Assembly: GCA_963768085.1 (NCBI GenBank)
Contig: CAVYGO010000003.1
Coordinates: 186,001 to 250,000, forward strand
Reading direction: 5' to 3'
Origin: Pukyongia sp963768085
GTDB taxonomy: Bacteria; Bacteroidota; Bacteroidia; Flavobacteriales; Flavobacteriaceae
Length of the DNA stretch: 64,000 bases
In this document: positions 27,125 through 36,106 of the stretch, one piece after another
How the letters are laid out: every line of letters begins with the position of its first letter
How positions within the stretch are numbered: the first letter of the stretch is position 1
Position numbers and translations under genes: made by a program
The notes under the pieces: model-generated
What the model was told of the DNA's origin: nothing
Seen by the model: only the letters and a program-made list of their open reading frames with translations
Databases searched by the model: none

Positions 27125-27490
27125 ATGCAATTATCCAATTCCGAAGAACAATTAATGCAGATCCTCTGGAAGCAAAGAAAGGCTTTTATGAAAGATCTTA
27201 TCGAAGCATATCCGGAACCTAAACCTGCCGCAACAACAGTGGCTACTTTATTAAAGCGGATGCAGGATAAGCAGTTTGTCGATTACGAACAGGAAGGAAG
27301 GTCGAGGAAGTACTTTCCTTTGGTTAGAAAAAAAGATTATTTTTCGAAGCATGTGAATGGCCTTATCAAGCATTTCTTTAATGATAGTGCTTCACAATTT
27401 GCTTCCTTCTTTACCGAATCGACTAATCTTAGCAAGCAAGAACTGCAGGAGCTAAAGACAATTATAGATCAGCAAATTAAAAAGAAATAG
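27125..27490 (+). CDS. BlaI/MecI/CopY family transcriptional repressor
   Basis: A 121-residue winged-helix repressor. The N-terminal domain LSNSEEQLMQILWKQRKAF, the recognition helix region ATTVATLLKRMQDKQF and the wing EQEGRSRKYFPLV match the family, and the C-terminal helices support dimerisation. It should bind the TTCTACA/TGTAGAA dyads upstream and be inactivated by cleavage through the partner membrane peptidase gene 2 bases downstream. In Bacteroidota such pairs often lack a beta-lactamase target. None is encoded nearby. Confidence 0.92.
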   Translation: MQLSNSEEQLMQILWKQRKAFMKDLIEAYPEPKPAATTVATLLKRMQDKQFVDYEQEGRSRKYFPLVRKKDYFSKHVNGLIKHFFNDSASQFASFFTESTNLSKQELQELKTIIDQQIKKK

Positions 27491-27492
27491 AT

Positions 27493-28860
27493 ATGGAGAT
27501 GTACCTATTGAAATCGGCGTTATCCCTTGCGATCTTTTTTGCTTTTTATAAAGCATTGTTGGAAACAACCAGTATACATAGTTTTAAAAGATTCTATCTG
27601 CTTGCTGCTGTTATTATCTCCTTCGGAATTCCGTTTATCACTTTTACAACTTATGTGGATGCACCCGTAATTGGCAACGATCCAAGTAATCTTTCACTTA
27701 TTGAAACTGATATGGTCGCTGAGGCACAACTGAACTATGTTGCTATGATCTTATGGTCTGTATACCTATTAGGCCTTGTCTTCTATGGTACTAAATTCAT
27801 TCGAAATCTATATGGAATAATACAGAAGATTCGTAACAACCCTAAGCGGAGATCCAATAATATCATCAATGTATTACTAACTGAAAAAGTAGTCCCTCAC
27901 ACATTTTTCAATTACATATTCTTCAACCGGCAGCGTTTTGAAAGACGTGAGATCCCGCATGAAGTGATTGATCACGAAATAACCCATGCCAGAGAAAAAC
28001 ACAGTCTGGACGTCCTGTTGATCGAACTCTGCAGAGTGGTATTTTGGTTCAATCCTTTGTTTTATTTTATCAGGCATGCCATTAAATTGAATCATGAATT
28101 CCTGGCAGATCGTTCTGTATTAAGAACAGGAGCAGATACTTCGGTTTATCAAAAAACATTGCTGACGTTCTCATCAAACGTCAGATCGCCTCATTTGGCA
28201 AATTCAATCAATTATTCATTTATCAAAAAACGATTTACAGTTATGAAAACAAAAACATCAAAACGGGGAATTTGGATCAGGTCATTTCTCATACTCCCTT
28301 TACTGGCGATTGCCCTTTACAGTTTTAGCGGACGCGAGATTGTTCCAATTGAAGAAGAAATTCTTATCGAAGAAGCACCCTTTCAACAAAGTGCAACCCG
28401 TGAGGAAATGAAGGAATACGAGGGGCTGGCCAAGAAGTACAACGCCATGCCCAAAGAAGAACGCATTGTAAAATTAAAGGACCTGAAAAGACTGGAATAC
28501 ATCTACCAGAAGATGTCGCCTAAACAAAAGGCGGATGCCGAACCTTTCCCTGAATGTATCCCGCCACCGCCACCGCCACCACCCAATGTTGCGGATGCTC
28601 CCGAGCCCGTAAAAGTTATTAAAGGAGTAAATGATGTCGATGCCAATATTCCTCCTCCTCCTCCCCCGCCTCCGGCACCAGATGCTCCTGCAATCGACCT
28701 TTCGGATGTGATCTCAAAGGCCGCAATCTTTTATTTGAACGATAAAAAAATATCAAAAGCCAAAGCAAAGGAAATTATAAAGGATAGCGATGCAATTAAA
28801 ACAGTAAGGGTGGTAGAAGGAAAAAATGGAAAGCCGGAAGTGCACATCTGGAATAAATAA
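27493..28860 (+). CDS. M56 family (BlaR1-like) membrane metallopeptidase
   Basis: A 455-residue protein with four or so membrane segments. The zinc motif is HEITH (His161-His165) in DHEITHAREKHSLDVLL, followed by NHEFLADRSVL, giving the gluzincin-type M56 site. The C-terminal part is periplasmic: after helix 4 (SFLILPLLAIALYSF) come two proline clusters (PPPPPPPP) and a short C-terminal domain ending KNGKPEVHIWNK. There is no penicillin-binding domain, so it is not a beta-lactam sensor of the MecR1 type. It follows the BlaI gene by 2 bases and would cleave that repressor on an unknown signal. Confidence 0.85.
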   Translation: MEMYLLKSALSLAIFFAFYKALLETTSIHSFKRFYLLAAVIISFGIPFITFTTYVDAPVIGNDPSNLSLIETDMVAEAQLNYVAMILWSVYLLGLVFYGTKFIRNLYGIIQKIRNNPKRRSNNIINVLLTEKVVPHTFFNYIFFNRQRFERREIPHEVIDHEITHAREKHSLDVLLIELCRVVFWFNPLFYFIRHAIKLNHEFLADRSVLRTGADTSVYQKTLLTFSSNVRSPHLANSINYSFIKKRFTVMKTKTSKRGIWIRSFLILPLLAIALYSFSGREIVPIEEEILIEEAPFQQSATREEMKEYEGLAKKYNAMPKEERIVKLKDLKRLEYIYQKMSPKQKADAEPFPECIPPPPPPPPNVADAPEPVKVIKGVNDVDANIPPPPPPPPAPDAPAIDLSDVISKAAIFYLNDKKISKAKAKEIIKDSDAIKTVRVVEGKNGKPEVHIWNK

Positions 28861-28878
28861 CCCGAATCAAATAAATCC

Positions 28879-28904
28879 AGCCCTCATATTCGAGGGCTTT
28901 TTTT
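28879..28904 (+). terminator. Intrinsic terminator after the M56 gene
   Basis: AGCCCTC, 6-base loop ATATTC, GAGGGCT, followed by a run of seven T. Confidence 0.85.
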
Positions 28905-28961
28905 GTAACATTTCCTATAAAAACACGTTCTAATAGTTCATCAATCAAAACGTAAGTTTCT

Positions 28962-30062
28962 ATGTTACAACGATTTTTCATTTTCTGCTCCGGGGCAGAC
29001 ACCGATATACTGGAACAATGTTCACCAGGGGAACGCACCAAATATGCCGGCATAGGTGCCACGGTATTCTTCACCGCCGTAATGGCAACCATTGCTTCAG
29101 CCTATGCATTATATACCGTTTTCGATAATTATTATACAGCCATTTTCTTTGGACTCATATGGGGGCTTCTCATTTTTAACCTTGACCGATTTATCGTTTC
29201 AACCATAAAGAAACGAGACAGTTTCATCGATGAGCTTGTCCAGGCATCACCGCGGATCTTTCTTGCCATCATCATCGCGATCGTGATCGCGAAACCCCTG
29301 GAACTGAAGATATTCGAAAAGGAGATCAACCAGGTGCTGCTTGAAGAAAAAAACACACTTACTCTCGAGAACAAGGACCAACTTGCCTTACAGTATCAGC
29401 CCAATATAGAAGCCCTGAATACAGATATCACTAATTTAAAGGAAGAAGTAGCCACAAAGGAAGCTTCGGTTAACGAACTATATGAAACCTATATCGCAGA
29501 AGCAGAAGGCCGCAAAGGAACAGAGCTAATCGGGAAAGGTCCGGTTTACAAAGAAAAACGTGAAAAACATGATGCCGAGCTCGCCGCACTACAGGAATTA
29601 AGAACAGCTAATACGGCTAAAATCGCAACAGCTGAAACTCAAATTGCAGATCTTACCCAACAATACCAGGCCAAGGTAGCAGAGACCCAACCGGTGATAG
29701 ACGGTTTCGATGGTTTGATGGCCAGAGTGAATGCCTTGAATAGATTGCCAATAATCCCATCGCTTTTCATCTTCTTATTATTCCTGGCCATAGAAACTTC
29801 GCCTATACTTGCGAAATTATTGTCTCCTAAGGGAGCTTACGATCTCAAACTCGCAGAACAGGAAGGTGCCGTTGCAAGCTGGGTGACCCAGCAAAAAACG
29901 CAGCGTGATATACTCGTTACAACAGACAGGGATGTGAACAATCGTGTCTATGCTGATATAGCGGAAGAACAGGAATTATACGATTACAAGCGTAAAAAAG
30001 CACGTGAACTTATGCAAATGCAGGCTGACGCTTTTTATGAAAAACAAAAAAGCGTACTTTAG
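28962..30062 (+). CDS. DUF4407 domain-containing membrane protein
   Basis: A 366-residue protein. FIFCSGADTDILEQCSPGER is the typical N-terminus of DUF4407, followed by two helices (GIGATVFFTAVMATIASAYA and AIFFGLIWGLLIFNLDRFI), a third (RIFLAIIIAIVIAKPLELKI), a long coiled-coil loop rich in Ala, Glu and Thr (about residues 120-245), and a fourth helix LPIIPSLFIFLLFLAIE. A function is unknown. It is monocistronic with terminators on its left side. Confidence 0.85.
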   Translation: MLQRFFIFCSGADTDILEQCSPGERTKYAGIGATVFFTAVMATIASAYALYTVFDNYYTAIFFGLIWGLLIFNLDRFIVSTIKKRDSFIDELVQASPRIFLAIIIAIVIAKPLELKIFEKEINQVLLEEKNTLTLENKDQLALQYQPNIEALNTDITNLKEEVATKEASVNELYETYIAEAEGRKGTELIGKGPVYKEKREKHDAELAALQELRTANTAKIATAETQIADLTQQYQAKVAETQPVIDGFDGLMARVNALNRLPIIPSLFIFLLFLAIETSPILAKLLSPKGAYDLKLAEQEGAVASWVTQQKTQRDILVTTDRDVNNRVYADIAEEQELYDYKRKKARELMQMQADAFYEKQKSVL

Positions 30063-30097
30063 AGAAACCGTATCATTAATAGCGGTAAAACTAAAGC

Positions 30098-30985
30098 GTG
30101 AACTGTAAGTTTATCGATCCCAGCACTCCCGGTTTTTCCTACTACCATTTCACGGAAGAAGGATTTTCATGTAAGATCGTACCGGCTTTCGGAGGTAGCA
30201 TCCAGGAACTCATTGTAGATAGTAAACCCATTATTAGAGGAGCTACTATTGATGAATCGGGTTATGAAAATTACTTGCAAAATTGTTTTTCAGCTATACT
30301 CTTTCCATTTCCCAATCGTATAAAGGACGGAACTTATGCTTTTGAGAATAAGACCTATACCCTACCCCTTAATGAACCTAAACATCAAAATGCAATTCAT
30401 GGTTTAGTGTTCGATAAACATTTTGAAACCATTTCTTTCAGCGACCAATCTCTCACTCTGAGTATTCGACATAGTAAGAGCCTGGGATTTCCGTTTCCTT
30501 TTGAATTCAAGATCGTCTATATCATTGCGAGGGACAGTGTTCAAATTGAATTCCATGTGCAAAACACAGGTGTTTCCGCCTTTCCGTATGGCATAGGCTG
30601 GCATCCGTATTTTGAAACTGTGGCAGGGAAGAAGACAAGCATTAATTTCAAAAGTGATAAGAAATATGAAGTAGATAAATCCATGATTCCCTGCAGGGCC
30701 GAAAATATAGAGGAAACCGTATTCGATCTCACCGATGTCTTTATTGATAATGCCTTCCGGCTTTCCGGACAGAACATCCATTTCAGGACTGAAGCCTATA
30801 AATTAATCATGGAGGTGCCTCCCGATAGTTATCTGCAACTTTATACACCTCCGGGCAGGAACTCTGTCGCAATAGAACCTATGTCCTGTATATCCAATGC
30901 TTTTAATAATGAAGTGGGATTGAGGTCCTTGAAAAAGAATGATGAATTCAAATGGGAAGTTACGATTAAAATTGGTGACGCTTAG
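30098..30985 (+). CDS. Aldose 1-epimerase family protein
   Basis: A 295-residue galactose mutarotase-fold protein with GTG start at 30098. It has KIVPAFGGSIQELIVD, the LFPFPNRIKDGTY block, NAIHGLVFDK with the catalytic His and FPYGIGWHPYF with the second His. The Glu expected near the C-terminus is in SVAIEPMSC. It would interconvert alpha and beta aldoses or a phosphorylated sugar (HSD-type branch). It is convergent with manA, 6 bases between stops. Confidence 0.85.
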   Translation: MNCKFIDPSTPGFSYYHFTEEGFSCKIVPAFGGSIQELIVDSKPIIRGATIDESGYENYLQNCFSAILFPFPNRIKDGTYAFENKTYTLPLNEPKHQNAIHGLVFDKHFETISFSDQSLTLSIRHSKSLGFPFPFEFKIVYIIARDSVQIEFHVQNTGVSAFPYGIGWHPYFETVAGKKTSINFKSDKKYEVDKSMIPCRAENIEETVFDLTDVFIDNAFRLSGQNIHFRTEAYKLIMEVPPDSYLQLYTPPGRNSVAIEPMSCISNAFNNEVGLRSLKKNDEFKWEVTIKIGDA

Positions 30986-30991
30986 GTTAAT

Positions 30992-31993
30992 TTACGCTGC
31001 TTTCGCTTGATATTCACTAGCCATGGGATCTAAAAAAACTTCGAGTAATTTTGCCTTGGAAGTATAAAAAATAGCGTCCGAACTGCTGGCAGGAAGAAGA
31101 ATGGTCTCTCCTGTCTCTAAAATTTCCGTGTGGTTATCCACGGTAATGGATACCCTGCCTTCAACACACATATAGATTACGAAAGAATCGACACCCTCTA
31201 GATCTTGTTTGAAATGATTACAAACGTCTAGTACATTTGTTGTGAAATACTGATTATGCACTACATTCTTAGCCTCATTTACAACGGAAGAGTATTCCTT
31301 CTTTGGAATATCCATTAAATCCTTCGTTGCCTGTCGAGCTAAATCTGTATGCAATTCTCTTTTATTTCCACACGTATCTTCACGATCCCAATCGTAAATG
31401 CGGTAAGTAATATCCGAGGTTTGCTGAATTTCGGCCACCATCACACCTGCTCCTATCGCGTGTACTTTCCCTGCTGGAATAAAGTACACATCTCCTTTCT
31501 GTACCTTTTCCTTTTCAAATACGTCAGCAATATTATTAAGAGTAATATGTTGAGGAATCTTATTCTCCTGATTTTTATCTTTTAAGCCCAAAATAATTTC
31601 AGCATCCTGTTCGTGATCCATAACATACCACATTTCGGTTTTACCATAACCACCATGATACTTTTTTGCCATCCTATCATCCGGATGAACTTGAATCGAC
31701 AGATCTGATTTTGCATCGAGATATTTAATTAATAAGGGAAACTCGTTCTTAAAACGATTGTAATTCTCAGCACCAATAAAATCAGATTTGAATTTAGATT
31801 GGATTTCAGACAAAGACATTCCCTTGTAAATCCCATTAACGGCTTCCGAAACATTGTCTTTTACACCGGATATCTCCCAGCTTTCACCTACCCTGTTGGA
31901 ATTGGTTGACTTATTAAAGCGGGTTTTGAGTTTCTCTCCACCCCAGACTTTATCTTTTAATATGGGTCTGAATTTAATTGGATATGCTTTCAT
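30992..31993 (-). CDS. manA: Mannose-6-phosphate isomerase, class I
   Basis: A 333-residue zinc-dependent cupin enzyme. KDKVWGGEKLKTRF opens it; SIQVHPDDRMAKKYHGGYGKTEMW carries the zinc His and Glu, and GKVHAIGAGVMVAEIQQ supplies a further His of the type I site. It converts fructose 6-phosphate to mannose 6-phosphate, the entry to GDP-mannose. It follows the GT2 gene by 22 bases on the minus strand and is in the same transcription unit, so its mannose supply probably serves the polysaccharide locus. The protein ends KAA, as do other soluble products of this locus. Confidence 0.9.
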   Translation of the reverse strand: MKAYPIKFRPILKDKVWGGEKLKTRFNKSTNSNRVGESWEISGVKDNVSEAVNGIYKGMSLSEIQSKFKSDFIGAENYNRFKNEFPLLIKYLDAKSDLSIQVHPDDRMAKKYHGGYGKTEMWYVMDHEQDAEIILGLKDKNQENKIPQHITLNNIADVFEKEKVQKGDVYFIPAGKVHAIGAGVMVAEIQQTSDITYRIYDWDREDTCGNKRELHTDLARQATKDLMDIPKKEYSSVVNEAKNVVHNQYFTTNVLDVCNHFKQDLEGVDSFVIYMCVEGRVSITVDNHTEILETGETILLPASSSDAIFYTSKAKLLEVFLDPMASEYQAKAA

Positions 31994-32015
31994 AATTGTT
32001 GATTTAACTAATTTA

Positions 32016-32834
32016 TTACGCTGCGATTGTCATTGGTACTGTTTCGAAGATATCCACATTAGGGATCAATTCGGCCGCCGGTTGAACCAAATGTTGTTTT
32101 GGAAACAAACTATAGGATGTCCAGATATGGAACAATCTTGCAGGAATTTCTAACGAATCTTTCAATCCCAGTTTTGAATCATCAACATGCACCCATCGCA
32201 TGAGGGGTTGTTCTACAATATGGTTCATTACGTTTTTCTTACCGAGGTATTTTTTCAAACGAAGGAATATCTCCACATCGAACAACCAACGGCTAATAAA
32301 TGCGTCCCCATATACTACAGGAACAATACTTCTTGTAAAAACTTTTGCGCCACATTGGGTATCTCTAATAGGAAGACCCAGGATAAAAAGAATGAAGGTC
32401 TTAATGGTCTTTGACAATAGATTTCTAACGAAATCTCGCTTTATGCCGTTCCCACCTGAATTACGGGAGCCGAAGACAACAGATAAGTTTTCATTGGATT
32501 TCAAGGTTTTTACCAGATCCTTGAAATCCCTGAAATCCGTTGATAGATCGGCATCGATAAATCCAATATTCGCAATGTCCCTTTTATTGTATAAAAAACG
32601 AACTCCGGCGCGTACGGCGGAAGCTTTACCAACATTTTTCTTTACATCCACGATGCTGATCCCATAAGGAGCTGCCATTTTCATATTTTGAAGTACTCCC
32701 AGGGTGTTATCCTTACTGCCGTCATTGACAAAGCAAAGGTGATAGTCCTGGTTCTCTTTAATAAAATCAATGAAGGCGTCACCATTAAGTCGCTTTTCTT
32801 CATTGTAGCAGGGAATTATAATTCCGGTTTTCAT
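32016..32834 (-). CDS. GT2 family glycosyltransferase, polyprenyl-phosphate sugar synthase-like
   Basis: A 272-residue cytoplasmic or membrane-associated GT-A enzyme. The N-terminus is IIIPCYNEEKRLNGDAF, the nucleotide-binding motif is NDGSKDNT, and IGFIDADLSTD carries the DxD. GIKRDFVRNLLSK and DTQCGAKVF are typical of dolichyl-phosphate mannose/glucose synthase-like proteins (GT2). It would move a sugar from GDP- or UDP-sugar to a lipid phosphate or to a growing chain. It is the first gene after the divergent promoter at 32.93 kb. The C-terminus is TIAA. Confidence 0.85.
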   Translation of the reverse strand: MKTGIIIPCYNEEKRLNGDAFIDFIKENQDYHLCFVNDGSKDNTLGVLQNMKMAAPYGISIVDVKKNVGKASAVRAGVRFLYNKRDIANIGFIDADLSTDFRDFKDLVKTLKSNENLSVVFGSRNSGGNGIKRDFVRNLLSKTIKTFILFILGLPIRDTQCGAKVFTRSIVPVVYGDAFISRWLFDVEIFLRLKKYLGKKNVMNHIVEQPLMRWVHVDDSKLGLKDSLEIPARLFHIWTSYSLFPKQHLVQPAAELIPNVDIFETVPMTIAA

Positions 32835-32870
32835 AAGTTTGAGTTTAAGATTTATTCAATTATTACAGTG

Positions 32871-32983
32871 CAAACATATTCCTCACAGGCAGGTATTCTG
32901 TTGAGTTTTCGATGGATGAAAGATTAGTATAGACGAATGCCGTTTAACGACAGACGTACCATTGAACGAATCCCCTATCTTTG
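32871..32983. promoter_or_regulatory. Divergent promoter with 21-bp phased 9-mer repeats (site A)
   Basis: TAGACGAAT at 32930-32938 and CAGACGTAC at 32951-32959 are direct repeats with a 21-bp period. Toward the plus gene, TATCTTTG (32976-32983) is a perfect -7 box without a TTG -33 element; toward the minus gene, TATGTTTG (32878-32871) is another. The pattern fits an activator-dependent divergent promoter driving the GT-C-like operon right and GT2-manA left. Confidence 0.65.
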
Positions 32984-33019
32984 AAATCGTAATACATTGA
33001 TGTATATGTCATCCCGATA

Positions 33020-36000
33020 ATGGAGAATCGATCCAATAAATATTTAATAGTTGCGCTACTTCTGGGTATAGCATTCCATGGAACTTCGATGTTCTTCACT
33101 TTGGAATCTACTTATGATGCGCTTATCCATGTATTCTTTGGAAATCACTACGCCACCAGCTGGTTTGAACCATGGAATGAAAGCTGGTATACTGGTTTCA
33201 CAGTAATGGGTTATCCGCCTTTGGTACATCAGAGTATCGCACTACTTTCAGGAATCGGAGGATTAAAATTCGGGATGTTCATGGTGGCCATTACAGGGGT
33301 AATACTTTTTATTACCGGCGTCTATCGATTTTCACTGCTACTCACTTCGAACAGGTCCGTTGCAGGATATGCAGCTATATTGGCCGTATTTTCATCTTCT
33401 TTTGTGGAGACCCTTCATCTATTCGGTCAATTACCAAGCATCATTGGTATTTCCGTATTACTGCATGCGTTGCCTGAAATTTATATGTGGTTGAAAACAG
33501 GGAAATACTGGTACCTGGCCACTTCGCTATCGTTGCTGTCCATTACGGTTGCATCGCATCATGTCACACCCATATTTGGCATGGTATTTTTTATTTTTCC
33601 GCTCATAGGGATGGTGCTTATGGACGCTTCTCGCGAAAAAGTGTCGGGATGGGAACAAATTACCTTAAAAGTTTTTCTGAAAACATTCTACACCCATCTG
33701 AAAAGGATACTTGTATTTGGGTTCGGTTCTTTAGTGCTCATTATTCTTTGTATACTTCCTTATTGGATCAACACTAAAAACAATCCAATTACCCAGGTTC
33801 CAATACCACATGGCTCAAGGGATAATTTTATCGAGGTTAGTTCTTCCGGATTGGTCTTCTTTTTAATACCCTGGGGCATATTACTCATTCTATTACCTTA
33901 CTTGTTCTATCGTTATTACAGTAAACGTTATCTGTTTTTTGGTCTTTCTTTTTCACTATTGACCCTTTTGGGAACAGGAGGAACCACTCCCATTCCGTTA
34001 AAGATCCTTGGTGAGAATGCGTTCAACATCCTAACTCTGGACAGATTCACCTTATGGGCAACCATCATGGCCTTGCCTATGTTCGGTGAATTTATATACC
34101 GGTTCGTAAACGGGGATCTTAAAATATATATACAGAATAAATATGGAGCCGTTTATCACCGTATCAGCGGTGGAATTCTGGTAGGTGTATTTTTATTTAT
34201 GACCATCTTTTCTATGAGCCTGGGTTACTTCAGACCGTCTCAGCCTGAAAAGATCGATATGTTACCCCTGGTCAACTTTCTGAATCAGGACCAGCACGAT
34301 AAGTGGCGCTATTTACCGTTGGGATTCGGAGATCAAATGGCATGGCTTTCCACACAAACAAAGGCATCAACAATAGACGGCAATTATCATTCGGCTCGCC
34401 GCTTACCCGAACTCACTTCCCGTGCTGTTGAGCGCTTGGAGAACTCAAAATTCAGAGGGGTAGAAGGCCTGGGGTCACTGCAACAATTTCTTACGATCCC
34501 AGAAAAATATCATCTCAAATACATCTTCTCGAATGATAAATTCTACGACCCCATCCTATATTTTACCGGATGGCACAGACTTCAGCAACTTGAAAATGGT
34601 ATAATGGTTTGGGAAAGGGAAGGGGTTTCTCCAATGCCCTCACAAATTGGGAAGGACGATGTGCCACTTTTCCAGAAATTGATGTGGGGGATTATTCCAT
34701 TTTTAACTGTAATTATCGCATTTTTTCTATACATAAAACAATTGTGGAAACGGTCTTTCAAAAATGGTAATCACCCGAATCCCAATTATATGGCCTTCAA
34801 ACGAGAATTCTTAAAATACAATACCCGGCTTGTTTCAGTAAGCCGGATATGGACCTTAATTATTTTCGCGCTTGTTTTGTACGGAGTCTATTCATTTTAT
34901 CTTAAAAATGCAGATCAGATTTCCCCGGAAAATACAGTGATAGCTTATTACCATGCATTGGACTTCAAAGAATTTGAAAAATCGTTTGACTTGATCGATC
35001 CAACGAGTGATAAAACACTTGACCAATACATGTTGGAAATTTCCGTCACCGATGGACTCTTGAGTTCTTATGCCAAATTAGATGCAATTGAAGTCCAGGT
35101 ATTATCGGAAACCGATTCCAGAGCAGCCGTAGAAGCCAAAATGAAATGGGTAACACCTTTGGAGACGTATCACAAGTCTAGCAGGCACCAATTGAGGAAA
35201 ATCAAAGGCAAATGGTTCCTGGCACCTTTGGATATAGATGTTGATATTCCGTCCGATCAATTATTCGTTCGTAAAAAAGCAAGCTATTTCAAACATGGCA
35301 GAAGACGGATTTCTTCGGAACAAACCCACCATGAAGATGTCTTAAAACAGCCGGTGATAGAAGTTTTGTCTGCCAGCCTTGTGACTATTAATAACACATA
35401 TCATATCGTAGGTGAAATACAGAATATCGATAATGTGCCCGCTGATGTTTCTATAAGAGGGACCTTGTATTCGGAAGACAATCGGGAATTAACGTCTTTC
35501 AATGCCAAAGACATATTGAAACATAAATTATTACCGAAAGAAACATCTGTTTTTCGAATTGATTTCGAAGAAGGTATTTGGAAGGAAGAAACAATGTCGT
35601 TACCCGCTACCTATAATCCTGAACAGTTCACACCGGTTACTCTAAAAGAAGTAGTTAGTTCTTTCGATCTTCAGGTTGAGGGAAATATTGCGACAACCGA
35701 CTTACACAGTGATCTGGCAATAGCAGATTTAACTATTAAAGAAGGCAAAGCCGAAGGAATCATCTACAATTCCGGTATTGAAAATGCAACAATACCCCAG
35801 TTATTGGTATCCTTCAGAAATAAGGATCGCAAATTGATCTGGGTGGATAAAAAGTATCTTGAAGAAAGTGTGCGAGCTCAGCGAAAACACAGGTTTAAAT
35901 ATATGATTCCGAATATTACATCTATAGACCTCATAAGTACTTCACTCGAATATGTTTTTGTGAACGGTCTACCCAATAATGAAATCAGTAAAAAGGTGAT

Positions 36001-36106
36001 TCCAGATCGAAAGGAGACACAGAATTATATCGAACTCCAAGAAACAACGTCACCATTCAGGTTTATGGATATTAATATGAATTATTACGTTGGAAATCCA
36101 AGATAA
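33020..36106 (+). CDS. Large membrane glycosyltransferase-like protein (GT-C fold) with periplasmic domain
   Basis: A 1028-residue protein. The first 440 residues hold about eleven membrane helices. After helix 1, a loop with TYDALIHVFFGNHY (Asp33, His37) and WFEPWNESWYTGFTVMGYP is where GT-C enzymes bind a lipid-phosphate sugar. Two further helices follow at about 555-580 and 610-630. The rest, from residue 637, is periplasmic: an NTF2-like domain (VIAYYHALDFKEFEKSFDLI) and two beta domains. The donor would be the product of the nearby GT2. Assignment to GT-C is by topology and motif only. The gene is followed without gap by the next. Confidence 0.65.
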   Translation: MENRSNKYLIVALLLGIAFHGTSMFFTLESTYDALIHVFFGNHYATSWFEPWNESWYTGFTVMGYPPLVHQSIALLSGIGGLKFGMFMVAITGVILFITGVYRFSLLLTSNRSVAGYAAILAVFSSSFVETLHLFGQLPSIIGISVLLHALPEIYMWLKTGKYWYLATSLSLLSITVASHHVTPIFGMVFFIFPLIGMVLMDASREKVSGWEQITLKVFLKTFYTHLKRILVFGFGSLVLIILCILPYWINTKNNPITQVPIPHGSRDNFIEVSSSGLVFFLIPWGILLILLPYLFYRYYSKRYLFFGLSFSLLTLLGTGGTTPIPLKILGENAFNILTLDRFTLWATIMALPMFGEFIYRFVNGDLKIYIQNKYGAVYHRISGGILVGVFLFMTIFSMSLGYFRPSQPEKIDMLPLVNFLNQDQHDKWRYLPLGFGDQMAWLSTQTKASTIDGNYHSARRLPELTSRAVERLENSKFRGVEGLGSLQQFLTIPEKYHLKYIFSNDKFYDPILYFTGWHRLQQLENGIMVWEREGVSPMPSQIGKDDVPLFQKLMWGIIPFLTVIIAFFLYIKQLWKRSFKNGNHPNPNYMAFKREFLKYNTRLVSVSRIWTLIIFALVLYGVYSFYLKNADQISPENTVIAYYHALDFKEFEKSFDLIDPTSDKTLDQYMLEISVTDGLLSSYAKLDAIEVQVLSETDSRAAVEAKMKWVTPLETYHKSSRHQLRKIKGKWFLAPLDIDVDIPSDQLFVRKKASYFKHGRRRISSEQTHHEDVLKQPVIEVLSASLVTINNTYHIVGEIQNIDNVPADVSIRGTLYSEDNRELTSFNAKDILKHKLLPKETSVFRIDFEEGIWKEETMSLPATYNPEQFTPVTLKEVVSSFDLQVEGNIATTDLHSDLAIADLTIKEGKAEGIIYNSGIENATIPQLLVSFRNKDRKLIWVDKKYLEESVRAQRKHRFKYMIPNITSIDLISTSLEYVFVNGLPNNEISKKVIPDRKETQNYIELQETTSPFRFMDINMNYYVGNPR

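Noticed and set aside
27493..28860. Beta-lactam resistance regulator
   Set aside because: No penicillin-binding C-terminal domain and no lactamase nearby.
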